The notes under the pieces were generated by a model. That model did not search any database and was not told the DNA's origin. It saw nothing but the letters and a program-made list of their open reading frames with translations. From Sphagnum compactum (Eukaryota; Bryophyta; Sphagnopsida; Sphagnales): a stretch of DNA of 64,000 bases. The first letter of the stretch is position 1. Each line of letters starts with the position of its first letter. A program made the translations under genes and the position numbers. Positions 36,140 to 47,221 of this stretch are shown in pieces. The stretch spans positions 29,812,213 through 29,876,212 of the forward strand of contig OZ234493.1 of NCBI GenBank assembly GCA_965153455.1, read 5' to 3'.

Positions 36140-37030
36140 GTAAATTATGGACTTCAATTGCAAAACTTATAATGTAAAATTTGGGTATTGCAATCGCGAA
36201 TTTTTTTTTGGCGGTAGTCCTCTACCTCCACTTTGGACCATTTAATGCAAGATGTACTTAGTTTAATTAAGGAATAAACTTGATAAATATAAAGTTAAAA
36301 AGACATCAAACATTTATGAATATTTGCACAATTTTTAATACTAATCAAAATCAATCCTATGTTAGATTTTGGGGGGGAAATTTGGCTAAATTTTCACATA
36401 CAAATACTTGCAACAAGATGCATTTTATCTCTTTTGAAGGTGAATGAAGAAAGTCTCAAGTTGAAACGACCACACTAAAGGTATGAGATAAACTATTATT
36501 TCATTCATTTAATTTTTTCTTTTCATTGGGTTTCAATTTTATTTCATCACTCACTCCTAAAAGATTATTTTGTATGGCATTTGTATATGTTTATATAGTT
36601 TTAACTTTTATGACATTTACCATTAAAATTGTTTAGGTTTATATATCAATTTTTGGGGTAATTAGTTTTAAATTTTAAGGCTAATGCTTCCATTTATTAT
36701 AATTTTTAATTGATTAACTTTAAAATTCAAAACATATTGTTATAAAAAAAAATTGTATTCCATTTGTAGTTTTGTTTGTATAATCATTAGGTTGAAAGCA
36801 TTTATCATTAGGATTATTTAAGGTTTTAGGTTTAAGGCTTAATGAAATGTGCAAATAGACCAGCAAGAAAACCCTACACAATATGAAGGTATCGCAAATA
36901 AACTAGTAAGACAACTCTAAAAAATGACGGTATTACAAACTAACAAATAAACCCTAAATATAAGGAGGGCATTGCAAATAGGCTAACAATTAAAACGTTC
37001 AAACAATGAGGATATTGCTTGAAAAAAATT
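36140..37030. repeat. AT-rich block shared with 40.1-41.1 kb
   Basis: Ordered words TATTTAATGCAAGRTGTACTTA-like, TTTTATCTCTTWTGAAGG-like and repeated ~160-bp units (TTTTAAAATYNAAGGTTAAT type) occur both here and at 40.14-41.06 kb in the same orientation. At 36.84-37.03 kb short units of about 45 bp carry CCCTAAATATAAGG and GGTATTGCAAA variants. Confidence 0.6.
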
Positions 37031-37042
37031 GGGCAAAAAAAT

Positions 37043-37081
37043 ACCCCATCTTCATTCTCAAATAGAGAATGAAGATGGGGT
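37043..37081. repeat. Perfect 17-bp hairpin with 5-nt loop
   Basis: ACCCCATCTTCATTCTC at 37,043-37,059 pairs exactly with 37,065-37,081. Very stable for its AT-rich context. Confidence 0.85.
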
Positions 37082-37089
37082 TTAGGGTT

Positions 37090-38755
37090 TGGATTGGGAT
37101 TTTTTGTTCGTAATGTGTTGCATTACACTTTTTTAAACCCTATCATGTGAAATGTATCATCCATCACAACAAATTTACTTTCAAGAATAGGAGTGGGATT
37201 AAGGTTTACCTTCAAAAGTAATAGTATAGATGATAATTTTTTGTTCCACTTCAATTTCCTCTTCATTTGCTATAACATTTTGTTGATTATTGGCAATCAC
37301 CTTTTCTTGGCGTTTAAGTTTCTTTCGAAGACATGCCATCCTACAACAAAAGCACTCAAATCCTTAAACAACAATCAATCCAAAAAAGGAAAACAAAAAC
37401 TTGAATCTCCCCAACAATAGTGATTACCACCGTTACCCAAGAACTTCAAGCTCCCTTAAACAAATAATTGCAAACAACATATAAAAGGGATAGTAACTTA
37501 TTTTTTCCACCTTGCTACAACTTTTTTATATAAAAACAACAACTTGAAACAATAAGAATTACAGATTTAAATGTTCCCAATATCAATAATAATAAATATT
37601 GTTCATTATATTTAAAGGCTTAAAAGCCCTATACTTTAAAAAAAAAATTTATTAAAATTTATTAATATAGTCTAATTATAAAATTTAATTACTATATCTA
37701 TATTTCAATATAATTGAATTGAATTAATAAAAATCACTAATTTATATTATAATTATTTTGCTATATTGACTAATTATTTACATGAATTCATCATAAATTA
37801 ATTTTTATAATTGAAATTTTATTAATAATTACATTAAATCTTGGGCATGACACGTGGTGCCTTTGTGTACAACAATTTTAAAAAAATAGCAGAAGATGAC
37901 GACAAGCCCAGATCTCGGCTCATCATCATCTTCTACACTTCAGGAAAAAAATCAAGGGACAACAATGAGCCAGTATGGACCACCGCCCCTTCTCAAAATA
38001 AAATAGAGGAGTTTCTCCTATATGAAAGAATCAAACTAAGAGCAGAAACACTACCTAGAAACTCTCTTTACCTTTTGGTCCTACGTCATTTGGTGAAGTT
38101 TACGCTTTACTAAAAGCCACCAGAAGATGTGTCACAGAGAACACCTATTCTCTTAGAATTCTCAAGAATTTCCACAACAAATCATATGAAAATAAGCAAA
38201 AAATTTCAAAGATCACTAGAACATAATGGGCAAATACATTTTGCAAGTTAGAGTAGAAAAACAAGATAGGAGCAGTCCAAGCAGAACATTGTGAGCTTGT
38301 GCAAGCAATGCAGGAGCTCAAGGCAATGTGGCCTCACCACAAAGCAATAATTACAATGAGAACACATGAGGCAATATGACCTCACCACATGCTAGTATTT
38401 TTGAATAAAGCTCAAGGCCTCCTAAAAAATAAGAGTGAATTGTTCAATGTATTGCATGCACCCATTTACAAAATCACTAGTTCAAGTATTCTCAAAATAT
38501 CTGAAAATTTGAAAAATTGTCAATTTTATTGTGCCCATTTACAAATGAATAAAATGAATTTCCAACACACACAAGAAACTCCAGCCAGCATCACTGGAGT
38601 GGGTTCTTTTGGCTAGGAGCCTGTCCAAATGATGTATACCTCACTGCCCCTTTCCTCCTTACCTTTGCATTTGTTAGGGGGTGGTGACATCCCCACATAC
38701 AGGAAGATATAGTAATGATGCATTAGGTGGTGATGCAGCCAGTGAGCTCACACTT
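37090..38755. other. AT-rich interior of element C
   Basis: No gene recognised. One isolated unit related to the 60-bp palindromic array lies at about 37,890-37,960 (GATGACGACAAGCCC ... GGCTCATCATCATC). Confidence 0.5.
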
Positions 38756-38760
38756 GAGAA

Positions 38761-39195
38761 AAAACCCAGGAGATGACAATGAGTTGGGAGCCTCCCAGCT
38801 TGTTGTCGTCTTCTGCAATTGATGAAAGAAAACCAAGAGATGACGACGAGCCGGGAGGCTCATCATCGTCTTCTGCACCTAAGAAAAAAACTAAGAAATG
38901 ACGACAAGCTTCCTGGCTCGCCATCATCTGCTACACCTAGGAAAAAAAACAAAGAGATGACGACAAGCTAGGGAGGCTCGCCGTCATCTACTACATCTAA
39001 GAAAAAAAACAAAGAAATGACAATGAGCCAGGGAGGCTCGTCGTCATTTGCTACACCTGAAAAAAAAAAAAAAAGATGATGACGAGCCTCTTGGTTCATC
39101 ATCATCTTCTACACTTGAAGAGGGAAAAAAACAAAGGAATGACGACAAGCCAAGGAGGTTCGCCATCATCTGCTACATCTAAGAAGAAAAACAAC
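38761..39195 (+). repeat. 60-bp tandem array, each unit an imperfect palindrome
   Basis: Seven units at 60-bp spacing. Each has a left arm like GATGACGACGAGCC, a short centre such as GGGA, a right arm like GGCTCGTCGTCATC, then CTACACCTAAG and an A-rich spacer. Each unit can fold into a 14-17 bp stem. Compensating changes appear in some units, for example ACAAGC...GCTCG. It is not coding. Confidence 0.85.
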
Positions 39196-39261
39196 AGTGA
39201 AAAAGAAGCAAAGAAAAAAAAGAGTTGATGTACACTTACTTGCCATAGATGCATTAGTTAT

Positions 39262-39405
39262 TTTTTGGAGGAGCGTTTTCTGCAACACCACTTCAACACC
39301 GCTTCTACAAAATTGCTTCAACACCACCTTTGCAACATTGTCTTTTGCAGTAGCACTTCAACATCACTTCTGTAGCACCGTCTTCTGCAGCATCGCTTTT
39401 GCTCT
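39262..39405 (+). repeat. Short CTTCAACACCACTTCTGC-type repeats
   Basis: Five or six imperfect copies of a ~28-bp word such as CTTCAACACCACTTCTGCAA, directly after the palindromic array. Confidence 0.6.
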
Positions 39406-39564
39406 TGAGTGGCAGCGAGGTTTAGGGTTTTTGGTGGGGTGGAGGTAGGTAGTTGGGGTTTGAAATGCTTGGGTAGTCGAATAGAATTTTTTCATGGATA
39501 GCCTTGAAGTAAGTGAGGGAAAAAAAATTTGACCCAACCTTCATGCCTGCAGCAGATCCAATAA

Positions 39565-39590
39565 TTGGGATGAACTTAAGTTCATCCCAA
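39565..39590. repeat. Perfect 26-bp palindrome near element C right end
   Basis: TTGGGATGAACTT is followed directly by its exact reverse complement. A related TTTGGGTTCATCCCAAA word sits at the same relative place in element A (about 34,985-35,003). Confidence 0.9.
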
Positions 39591-39654
39591 ACGGAATTGG
39601 TACAGTCATGGGGGCTGGGTCACTCCGGCCCAAAACCTCTACTTCTCCCCTTAC

Positions 39655-40110
39655 CTATTTACTTTTTATCTTTGTTTAGCTAAACCTTTATTTGTGCACA
39701 AAACTTTTGTTTCCTATTGGCTAAACCTTTATCATTCAATAACACCTCTTTATTTTTTGGGTAAACCTCTATCTTTTTGCAAAGCTTATTTCTTTATTGC
39801 TAAACTTTTACTTCTCAACATAAAACTTATCTACTTTTTGGCTAAACCTTTACATCTTGGAAAAAAAATTATGCTTCTTAACTAGACCTCTATTTTTCAA
39901 CCAAACCTAAGCTTTTTGTTTTCTTGTCAAAACCTCCACCTTGGCAAAACCTTTATTTCTTGTTCACTAAACATTTTCATTTCAACAAAACCTTTTAATT
40001 TCCTAGCTAAACCTTTGCTTTTCAACAAAAAAATTCTACTTCTTGGCTAACTCATTAAATTTTGACAAAACATCTCCATTTCCTAATTAAGCCTTTATGT
40101 TTCAACAAAA
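39655..40110 (+). repeat. Third CTTGGCTAAACC-type array
   Basis: Same half-units as the other two arrays, immediately after the right end of element C, without a visible left terminal repeat. Confidence 0.7.
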
Positions 40111-41500
40111 CCTACCTACCCACCCATCATTATATGTACCTAGCACTTGCACTTTTTAAATTTCAATCGATGAAATTATAACATAAAATGTAAATATTGC
40201 AAAAAAAACCCCACTAATAGTTATTTTAATCATATTTAAACCCTTGGTAACAATAAATTTTAACCCCAAATGTGCACAATCAATTTTACAACATTGGTTT
40301 CATAACTTCACTTCCACTTTTGGCTATTTAATGCAAGGTGTACTTAATTTATTTAAGCAATATGTAATAGATTGAACAATTTGATGTGCTTATTTAAATG
40401 ATGTATTAAACAATACAGTTTACATTTAGGTTCTTTTCATAACAAATAATTATGGATCTAGTCAATCCTAAATTAGATTTCGGGGTGAAATTTTCATTTA
40501 AACATATATGGAATAAAATATTCATTTTATCTCTTATGAAGGGGAGTGGAAAAAGTTTCACTCAAGTTTTTCATTCAATTAATAATTTTAAAACATAATG
40601 AATAATTAGTTACAACCATAAAACTTTTTTTTTGCATTTGTGTATATTTGTAAACTTGTTAATGTTAATGGCATCTATTCTAATTATTTAAGGTTTTGTG
40701 TATCTTTTTAGTTAATCAGTTTTAAAATCGAAGGTTAATTCTTACACTCATTAATTTAAAATGCAAGGAATAATTAAATGTAATCGTAAAAAAAATACAT
40801 CTATATACATTTGTAATTTTTTAATATTTACGTTTACCATTAAAATTAATTAGGGTTTTTTGTATTTATTTTTGTATTTAATTACCTTTAAAATCTAAGG
40901 TTAATTCTTCCATTCATTTTTTTTTTTCATTTGATTAAATTAAAATTTTCAAGCATAATTAATTATTGTAAAAAATCATTTACATATGTTTTTATAATTA
41001 TTAAGGTTGCTCAAGGCATTTATAATTAGGATTTTTTAGGGTTTTGTATGATGCAATATTTGCATCAACCTTAAACCACCTTGTTTAAAATGGTTTGGAA
41101 TTCCCAAAACCAACTGCAAATATTACATTAAAGAAATGGATTTGTCTTATGCAATACCTACACATGGGTGTCAATGAAAATAATGTTATTTTAGTTCACA
41201 AGTTAGTTAGTTGAAAACATAGTCCCAAAATGCAATACATGCATATACCTTCAAATTGAACTTAGGAAAGATGATAAAAACCTAATAAATCAATACCTAT
41301 TTTGTGACCGATCTACAAGTATTGAAGATTTTTCCTAGAATGTCAGTGCATATTCCATGACCCAAGTATTGCACATGATTATAAAAGCCTAATGTGTATT
41401 GAGTGCCCATATGTGAGTATTTGCAAATTTTTACTCACATGAAGATTTTACAAAACATTTAAATGTAGGTATTGTCTAAGAATGCAAATGTGAAATTATA
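40111..41500. repeat. Further copy of element interior
   Basis: Matches 36.1-37.0 kb in order and orientation, with three ~160-bp tandem sub-units at 40.59-41.06 kb and GGGTATTGC-type words at 41.1-41.5 kb. Probably a partial fourth member of the same element family. Confidence 0.55.
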
Positions 41501-41702
41501 ATGCAATAATATAACATGATTTGAACCCAAAACAAAAAAAATTATCAAAATATCAAAATTGATTTACATATATCTAGATGTCGTAGGGGATCATGTCTTC
41601 AAATGCAAACCTTACCTTCGTAGGTGATGGCTACCTAATTTGAGCATTTTCATTGGTTACATGAAAATTCCATTTCTTAACATGTTTGTTACCATTTTCC
41701 AC

Positions 41703-42180
41703 CTAGGCCAATGGAAGGAAAGGGGACTATGGGTGCATAGTTGATATAGTGTGACACATATTAATTAGTTGTGGGGACCCCAAAAGTTCAATTTTTTTCT
41801 TTTGTCATGAGCATCTTTGATTGGCCCATGACAAAAACAGGCAATCAAATCCCAAAATAGATATATTATAATTTCTTCCTTTTGGGTTTTTTTATATAGC
41901 TTACAAAAGTAGGATTTAGGGCAAAGGATAAATGAGGTTGGGAACATGTTGGGAATCAATTAAAAATTTAATGGAAACACAATGAAAACTTGATGGGAAT
42001 ACATTGGGGACAAGAAAAATCCAAAAAATCCAACAACCTTCTTTAAAACAAAAAAAAAATTGGGCCCCGTGGGTGCATGTTAGTTGACTTTTTTGGTTGC
42101 CCATAATTTATATGCATGCCTTTGTTCTCAACAATTTTTGGCCTAGGCTAATGACAAGGACATGAACTATAGGACATAGG
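41703..42180 (-). repeat. Miniature element, inverted copy of the one at 1.67 kb
   Basis: The complement contains, in the same order as copy 1, ATTAGCCTAGGCC, GTTCCCAACATGTTCCCAA, a ATGGGCCAATCA fold-back segment, AAAAATTGAACTTTTGG and ACTAATTAATATG. CCTAGGCCAATG at 41,705 and CCTAGGCTAATG at 42,143 form short direct repeats at its ends. Confidence 0.55.
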
Positions 42181-42189
42181 TATTAATAT

Positions 42190-42850
42190 CATAGGCTAGT
42201 CATTAGGTGAAAAGGAAAAAATTGTGCCCAATGAAGTTGGTCAAACAAGTGCTTTGAATTGTTTTTTAACATATTCGTTTCAAAAATAAAATACAATTAA
42301 GTTGCACATAATAGACTTGTGCCTAGGGATGAAAAAGGCTATATAGCAAGTTAGATTATTAGAATGGGATATTTGGACTATTTCTAGGACTTAACTTTTG
42401 ATGTGGTAATAGAATCATAGGCTTGTTCCTTGGTGCAAAGAAAAAATAAGTGGCCAATGAAATTGCTCAAATAAGCGCCTTGGTTTGTCATTAAAAGATG
42501 ACTTAAAACAATAAAGTAATTGCAAGGTTTACATAATAAATTAGCATGCCTAAGGATGCGAAATCCTATATTATCACCAATGAGATCTTTGACCTATTTG
42601 AAGGACTTAAATTCTAGTGTTATGATCACATCTAAATAAGGTTGTCCCTAAGTGCAAAGGCAAAATGTGGCCAATGGGATTGCTTGAACAAATGCTTTGA
42701 TTTATTTTTTAAAGATGTTTCAAAACAATTAGGTATTGGCAACGTTTGCATAATAATTTTGTGCCTAGAAACAAGAAAGCCTATATGGACAATCATATTG
42801 TTAGAATGAAAAAAATTCCTTAATTTTTTAAGTTAAGGGTAAAAGCATGA
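42190..42850. repeat. ~225-bp tandem array, three units
   Basis: Units start near 42,190, 42,416 and 42,640. Shared words in order: GGCTTGTCCCTAGGTGCAAAG-like, GTGGCCAATGAAATTGCT, AAAAGATG, CAATTAGGTAYTGGCAA-like, TTGTGCCTARGGATG, CCTATATGG, TTGTTAGAATG, GGACTTAA. Diverged from one another. Confidence 0.7.
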
Positions 42851-43519
42851 TTAAGTGGTCCCAAACTGACATTTTAAAATTCAATTTTTACACTAACTAA
42901 AATTGTCACATTGCAACATTTAACAAATTATGTTATTCAATGTGCATTCCCCTATGCTTATGGTTAAAATATTGATAAACTACTTAATATACATTTGTAA
43001 ACATGTGATTGATAAAAAAATCCATGTGAAAGCTTGGAATTTTGAATGTGAAATGAACTTTCAATTAGTATAATCATGTAATTTTTGTAAATTAATTTTT
43101 TAGACCAAGATTTCTTATATTGGGAGAGTTTCAATGCATTTTATTTTTACACACATCATTTGAAGTGAGACTATTTTTTTATTTCAATTTTGACACTATT
43201 TTGTCATGTTTTTTTAATTCACATGTAAATCTTCTATGCATGACATAAATAATGTCATTATTTGAAATTTTCATTATGAATCCATTCTTTTCTTAAAACT
43301 CATCCAGAGGTCCAACCACGTTGTTCAGAGCCACATTAAGCCCCTTAAACCTTTGTTTTTCTATTGTTTTTCATTAACATTTTCTAATATGATTCTCATT
43401 AAAGTCTAAATTGCAACATGTAAAATTGACAATGTTAATTTTAAATATGACTTTAAATTTTTAGTTCATTTATAATTTAGAAAAAACTAACTATAGGACA
43501 ATACACATTGTTTCACTAT
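42851..43519. other. AT-rich spacer within the 225-bp array
   Basis: No gene or repeat words matching the array; it separates the three left units from two right ones and may be an insertion. Confidence 0.45.
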
Positions 43520-43860
43520 TTGTGCTTTCTAAATAGGCTTGTCTCCAACTAATTAAAAATATGTGACCAATGACATTGCAAAAAGAGGTGCTTCGATTTA
43601 GTTTTAAAAGATGCCTTAAAACATTTAGGTACTTACAAGGTCTACATAGATAATGGACTTGTGCCTAAGGATTGAAAAGCTTATATGGTCAATCAAGTTG
43701 TTAGAATGAAATCTTCAGCTTTTGAAAAAAAATTAACTTCTAGTTTGCAATAGCATCTAAATATGCTTATCCCTAGGTACAAAAAAGAAATGTGGCCAAT
43801 GAAATTGCTTGAATAAATGCCTTGGTTTGTTTTTAAAAGAACCCTTAATGTTGTTACATT
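43520..43860. repeat. ~225-bp array, two further units
   Basis: Units at about 43,520 and 43,757 with the same word order as the left group (GTGACCAATGACATTGC / GTGGCCAATGAAATTGC, TTTTAAAAGATGCC, CTTGTGCCTAAGGATTG, TTGTTAGAATGAAAT). The second is cut short. Confidence 0.65.
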
Positions 43861-43957
43861 TTATGAGAACTTGCAACATGCCTATGGCATGCACAACTAA
43901 AATGCTTCCAAGATCTAAAATTGTGATGAATTTGGTGCATAATCAAGTCATAATGGT

Positions 43958-44630
43958 GGTGCCCTTGTGCTTGCCAAGACTGGATTAGAAACAATATACT
44001 TGATTATTCCAAATGAAAGAGAATGGTTGTCTATATTGTCTTGCATCAACCCATAAGGTGTTCAAATCTTCAATTCTTACATCTTCAAAGGTAAACAATT
44101 TAAACATAATTACATTGAACATTATGAACCTAAATCTACCATATCTATGCAACTTAAAGGCATGAATGACTACGTGTTTGTTTTCCACATGGATTTTCCA
44201 CATCATTCCAATAGTGCAAGCATGTGCAAACAACATGTCAATAAAAAATAGACACTTATTGATTCTTGATTGTCACAATTCTTATGTCATTACTGATGTA
44301 ATTTAGGTAGCAAGAAGAGAGCGATTAGACTTAATCATGTTGCCATCACACACATCCCATGCACTATAACCATTATAAGCTTTTTGTTTTAGGCCACTCA
44401 AACGACTTTAAAATAGAGATTTTTGGATTTTAACAAACAAGGGGAAAGGTGTGATCAAGAAAGAGGATTTGTCACAATGGGTTTCATTAGCCCTTAAGAA
44501 AGCTTTGACCCCTCACAACATTCGAAAGGGTTTTGAAATGACTACCATATGGTCATTGATTCCTAACACCATAGCAAGTAAGATTCACCCTTCAAAAAGC
44601 TTTAAAAAATGTAAAAAGCAATTGATGTAA
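43958..44630 (+). pseudogene. Pogo-like (DDE_1) transposase remnant
   Basis: Decayed translation matches the catalytic half of pogo/Jerky-type transposases of the Tc1-mariner superfamily. The frame from 43,958 reads IIPNEREWLSILSCINP then YIFKGKQF. After a frameshift, the frame ending at 44,630 reads NRHLLILDCHNS (the second catalytic Asp region, usually LDGHxS), MLPSHTSHAL, RPLKR, and a tail ALKKALTPHNIRKGF...TTIWSLIPN. In-frame stops include TAA in INP-x-GVQ, TAG in DVI-x-VARRER and TAA after SHTSHAL, where Gln is nearly invariant in the family. Two more stops are less easily explained. Dead copy; no terminal repeats identified. Confidence 0.7.
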
Positions 44631-47221
44631 TGGATGTTGTTGAGGATTTACAAATATAGGAGGTTTTGGGAAAGGATTTAAAAGGAATGCAAAAAGATTT
44701 TACATGCCATTATTTTGTCAATATAAAAGGAACAAGGGTAAATGGACCCACATCTTCTAAGGATGTTGCATCATGTTTGGCAAGTAGCTAGCAGAAATCA
44801 AAGGTCACCAAACTTGATAGATAGTGATAATCAAGGGTCATCAATGATGCTAACAAATTTCATGCATGGCCATCAAACACGATGTAATTCGCAATAGTGC
44901 CATCCATTACATACCTAATCTCTTGATTTTTTAAAGGTTGAGATTTTTCAACCTTAGAAGCAACCATGTGAAGAACCTCTAATTGAGTACACTAAGTCAA
45001 TCATGATGATTTTAGAACATTATGTAATACCTTTAAAAAAAAAGGCAATTAGGAAAGAAATAATTACCAAAGATAGAAAATGTACGAGACAAAAACAACT
45101 TTTAAACAAGGAAAGAAATGTGTTCGAAAAAGTAGACAAAAAGAAAGACACAATGATGACTCTTGGACAAAGACGATAAGAGAAGGTTCGATAAAACTTA
45201 GTTCACAAAGAACATTACAATTCATGGTGATACATTCCATGTAACAATTTGAGCCCAAGTCTTCATGATACAACTCATGGTGATACATTCCATGTAACGA
45301 TTTGAGCCCATGTATTCATGCATCAATTTGAGCATCAAAACCTCATGTTGTGATTTTTTTGTTCATTGTGGTCCGAATGCTCATCACCATTGCCAAAATA
45401 ATTTTTCGAGCACCATTGCTGAGAAATACATCTCACAAGAACAAAGGTATGATGCGAAAAGTGAGTAGTTGTTCCTATAGTTGAAACAACTTGTTTCCAC
45501 ACGTTACACCAATTAGCAATGATTAACATTAAGTTACACTTCTATCAAAGTTGGGTTTCTCATGTATCCAATCAAGGCAAGTGCCATGTTGTAATTTTGA
45601 TCAACTGCAAGTCATTAAAAAACTTGATTGAATCCATTAGGGATGATTACCCACTTTTTTCTGCATCTTCCTCTCGATGATGGCCACCTTGGGTACAAAC
45701 TAAAATTCTTTAAAGATACACTGCTCCTCTGGGAGAGTGGGAGTGCGCAAAAGAGTGAGGAGTCCGGACGGTATGAGTGCCTGGAAAAGTGCATTCGCAT
45801 AGAGTCAACTGGCAGGAGAAATGCCGAGATGCTAAATACTTCTCTCCCCCCCCCCCCCAAATCGAGCACTGTCCAGCGCCCTTTCAGGGCCTGACAGTGC
45901 AGCCCTGCGGAGAAGCGTGTGGTTCTGCGGCAGGGTTTGACTGTGGAAGTTATTGAAATAGAAAAGAAAGCACCTGCATCTCTAGATTCATTGTTGGTGG
46001 ATTCAGATTTAAAGGTCGCGTGATGTCAAGCGACAAAAACAGTACTTTAAAATATGCAATAGTACTCAATAGCTTTGTTGGAAATCAAGTGGAAGGTGGA
46101 AAACAAGGGAAGAGATTCATTCGCTAGACATCTCCAGCTAATAAGACCACATGACTCATGAGTTGTGTTGAGCAACCCTCAACTCTCTACCCTGTAATTC
46201 ATATCCAAATGCATTATACTTGTCATCATGTGCTTTCTTCCCTGCTCCATTCGATCCAAGTAAATGATCATACCATATAACTGTAGCATCCACGGTTTTC
46301 TAACGTGAGTCAGTCACAATTGACTTCATGTAAGTAGAAGTCTCTCGAAGCCCTCGTTCCCAGGCACTTCAAAACACAGAAGGGCCTCAAAGACCAGGGA
46401 GTTTTTTACATGAAAGTTTCACCATTTTTTTCTTTTTCTTTCCGCTGTTTCAAATCTCTTTCTGCAATGATCCAATTTGCTTCCATTCCAGGATTGTTCA
46501 ATTTATCTAGTACTTGAACAGTAACATTTACCTCCCCCCACCAACTCTGCTGGGCCTCACTTTGGCTTTGCACAAATGACAAGCACACCACATTCTAAGA
46601 AGCAGTAATTTAATAGGTCTATGCTACAGACGTCAGTGCAATGATTAATGGATGCAGTCAAATACTCTAACAACATTTGACACCCACAGTCTGAGGTTTT
46701 GGCACTTTTCCCACTTGGTTGTCAACACACTCTTTGCTCCTGTTGCACCCTCTCCTCCACCCACCCTTCATTGATTGTCAACAGTGTCCCAATTCCAATT
46801 GTATAAGTACTACTCACCTCGCAGCAATGCTTGTGAGTCATGACATGAATTCCACTTCACTTTGATCAATTGGTGATCTGAGCATAAAGTTAGTTCATAA
46901 AGTTCATGAACATCTTTGTTCATTATTGGCCACCAATCATTGACATCAAGAATCTTCCTCACAGTAATGTCCAAGGAAATATGCCTTCCCCAAACTCCAC
47001 TGTGCAGTTCCTATAATATAATTGGCACCTATTATGGTTGCAAAACATGATGAAACTTGTTGTCTTGTCCAAATATGTAAAGAACTCTATCTTGTAACAC
47101 CATTTCAAAGGCAACATGCACAGATTATGAATATCAAGGCATGATAGTGATAAACCACTTGATCAGCAGGTCAGCTAATGATTAGCAACTAGTGTGGTTG
47201 GTTTTTCTAAGGAAGGGTGAG
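44631..47221. other. Intergenic, upstream of serine carboxypeptidase gene
   Basis: Contains a 46-bp direct repeat at 45,222-45,312 (CATGGTGATACATTCCATGT twice), a run of 12 C at about 45,847-45,858, and a more GC-rich patch at 45,720-45,960 with an 88-codon open frame without a known motif. The last part is the promoter and leader side of the gene at 47,222. Confidence 0.4.

Larger units (their letters stand above)
35425..39631. mobile_element. Terminal-inverted-repeat element C (~4.2 kb)
   Basis: The left end reads AAGTCAACCAGCCCCCATGA at about 35,431 and continues CATAGGATGGGCTGG like the other left ends. The complement of the right end at 39,631 reads GGCCGGAGTGACCCAGCCCC then CATGACTGTACCA. 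Inverted similarity extends about 33 bp. Interior: CTTGGCTAAACC array (35.6-36.0 kb), AT-rich repeats (36.1-37.0 kb), hairpin, the 60-bp palindromic array (38.76-39.19 kb), and a 26-bp palindrome near the right end. No transposase. Confidence 0.6.

Noticed and set aside
38761-39195. CRISPR-like array
   Set aside because: Units are whole 60-bp palindromic copies without unique spacers, in a plant nuclear context with no cas genes.
47192-47221. Ten-residue N-terminal extension of the carboxypeptidase
   Set aside because: Starts at GTG; ATG 47,222 directly precedes the signal peptide.
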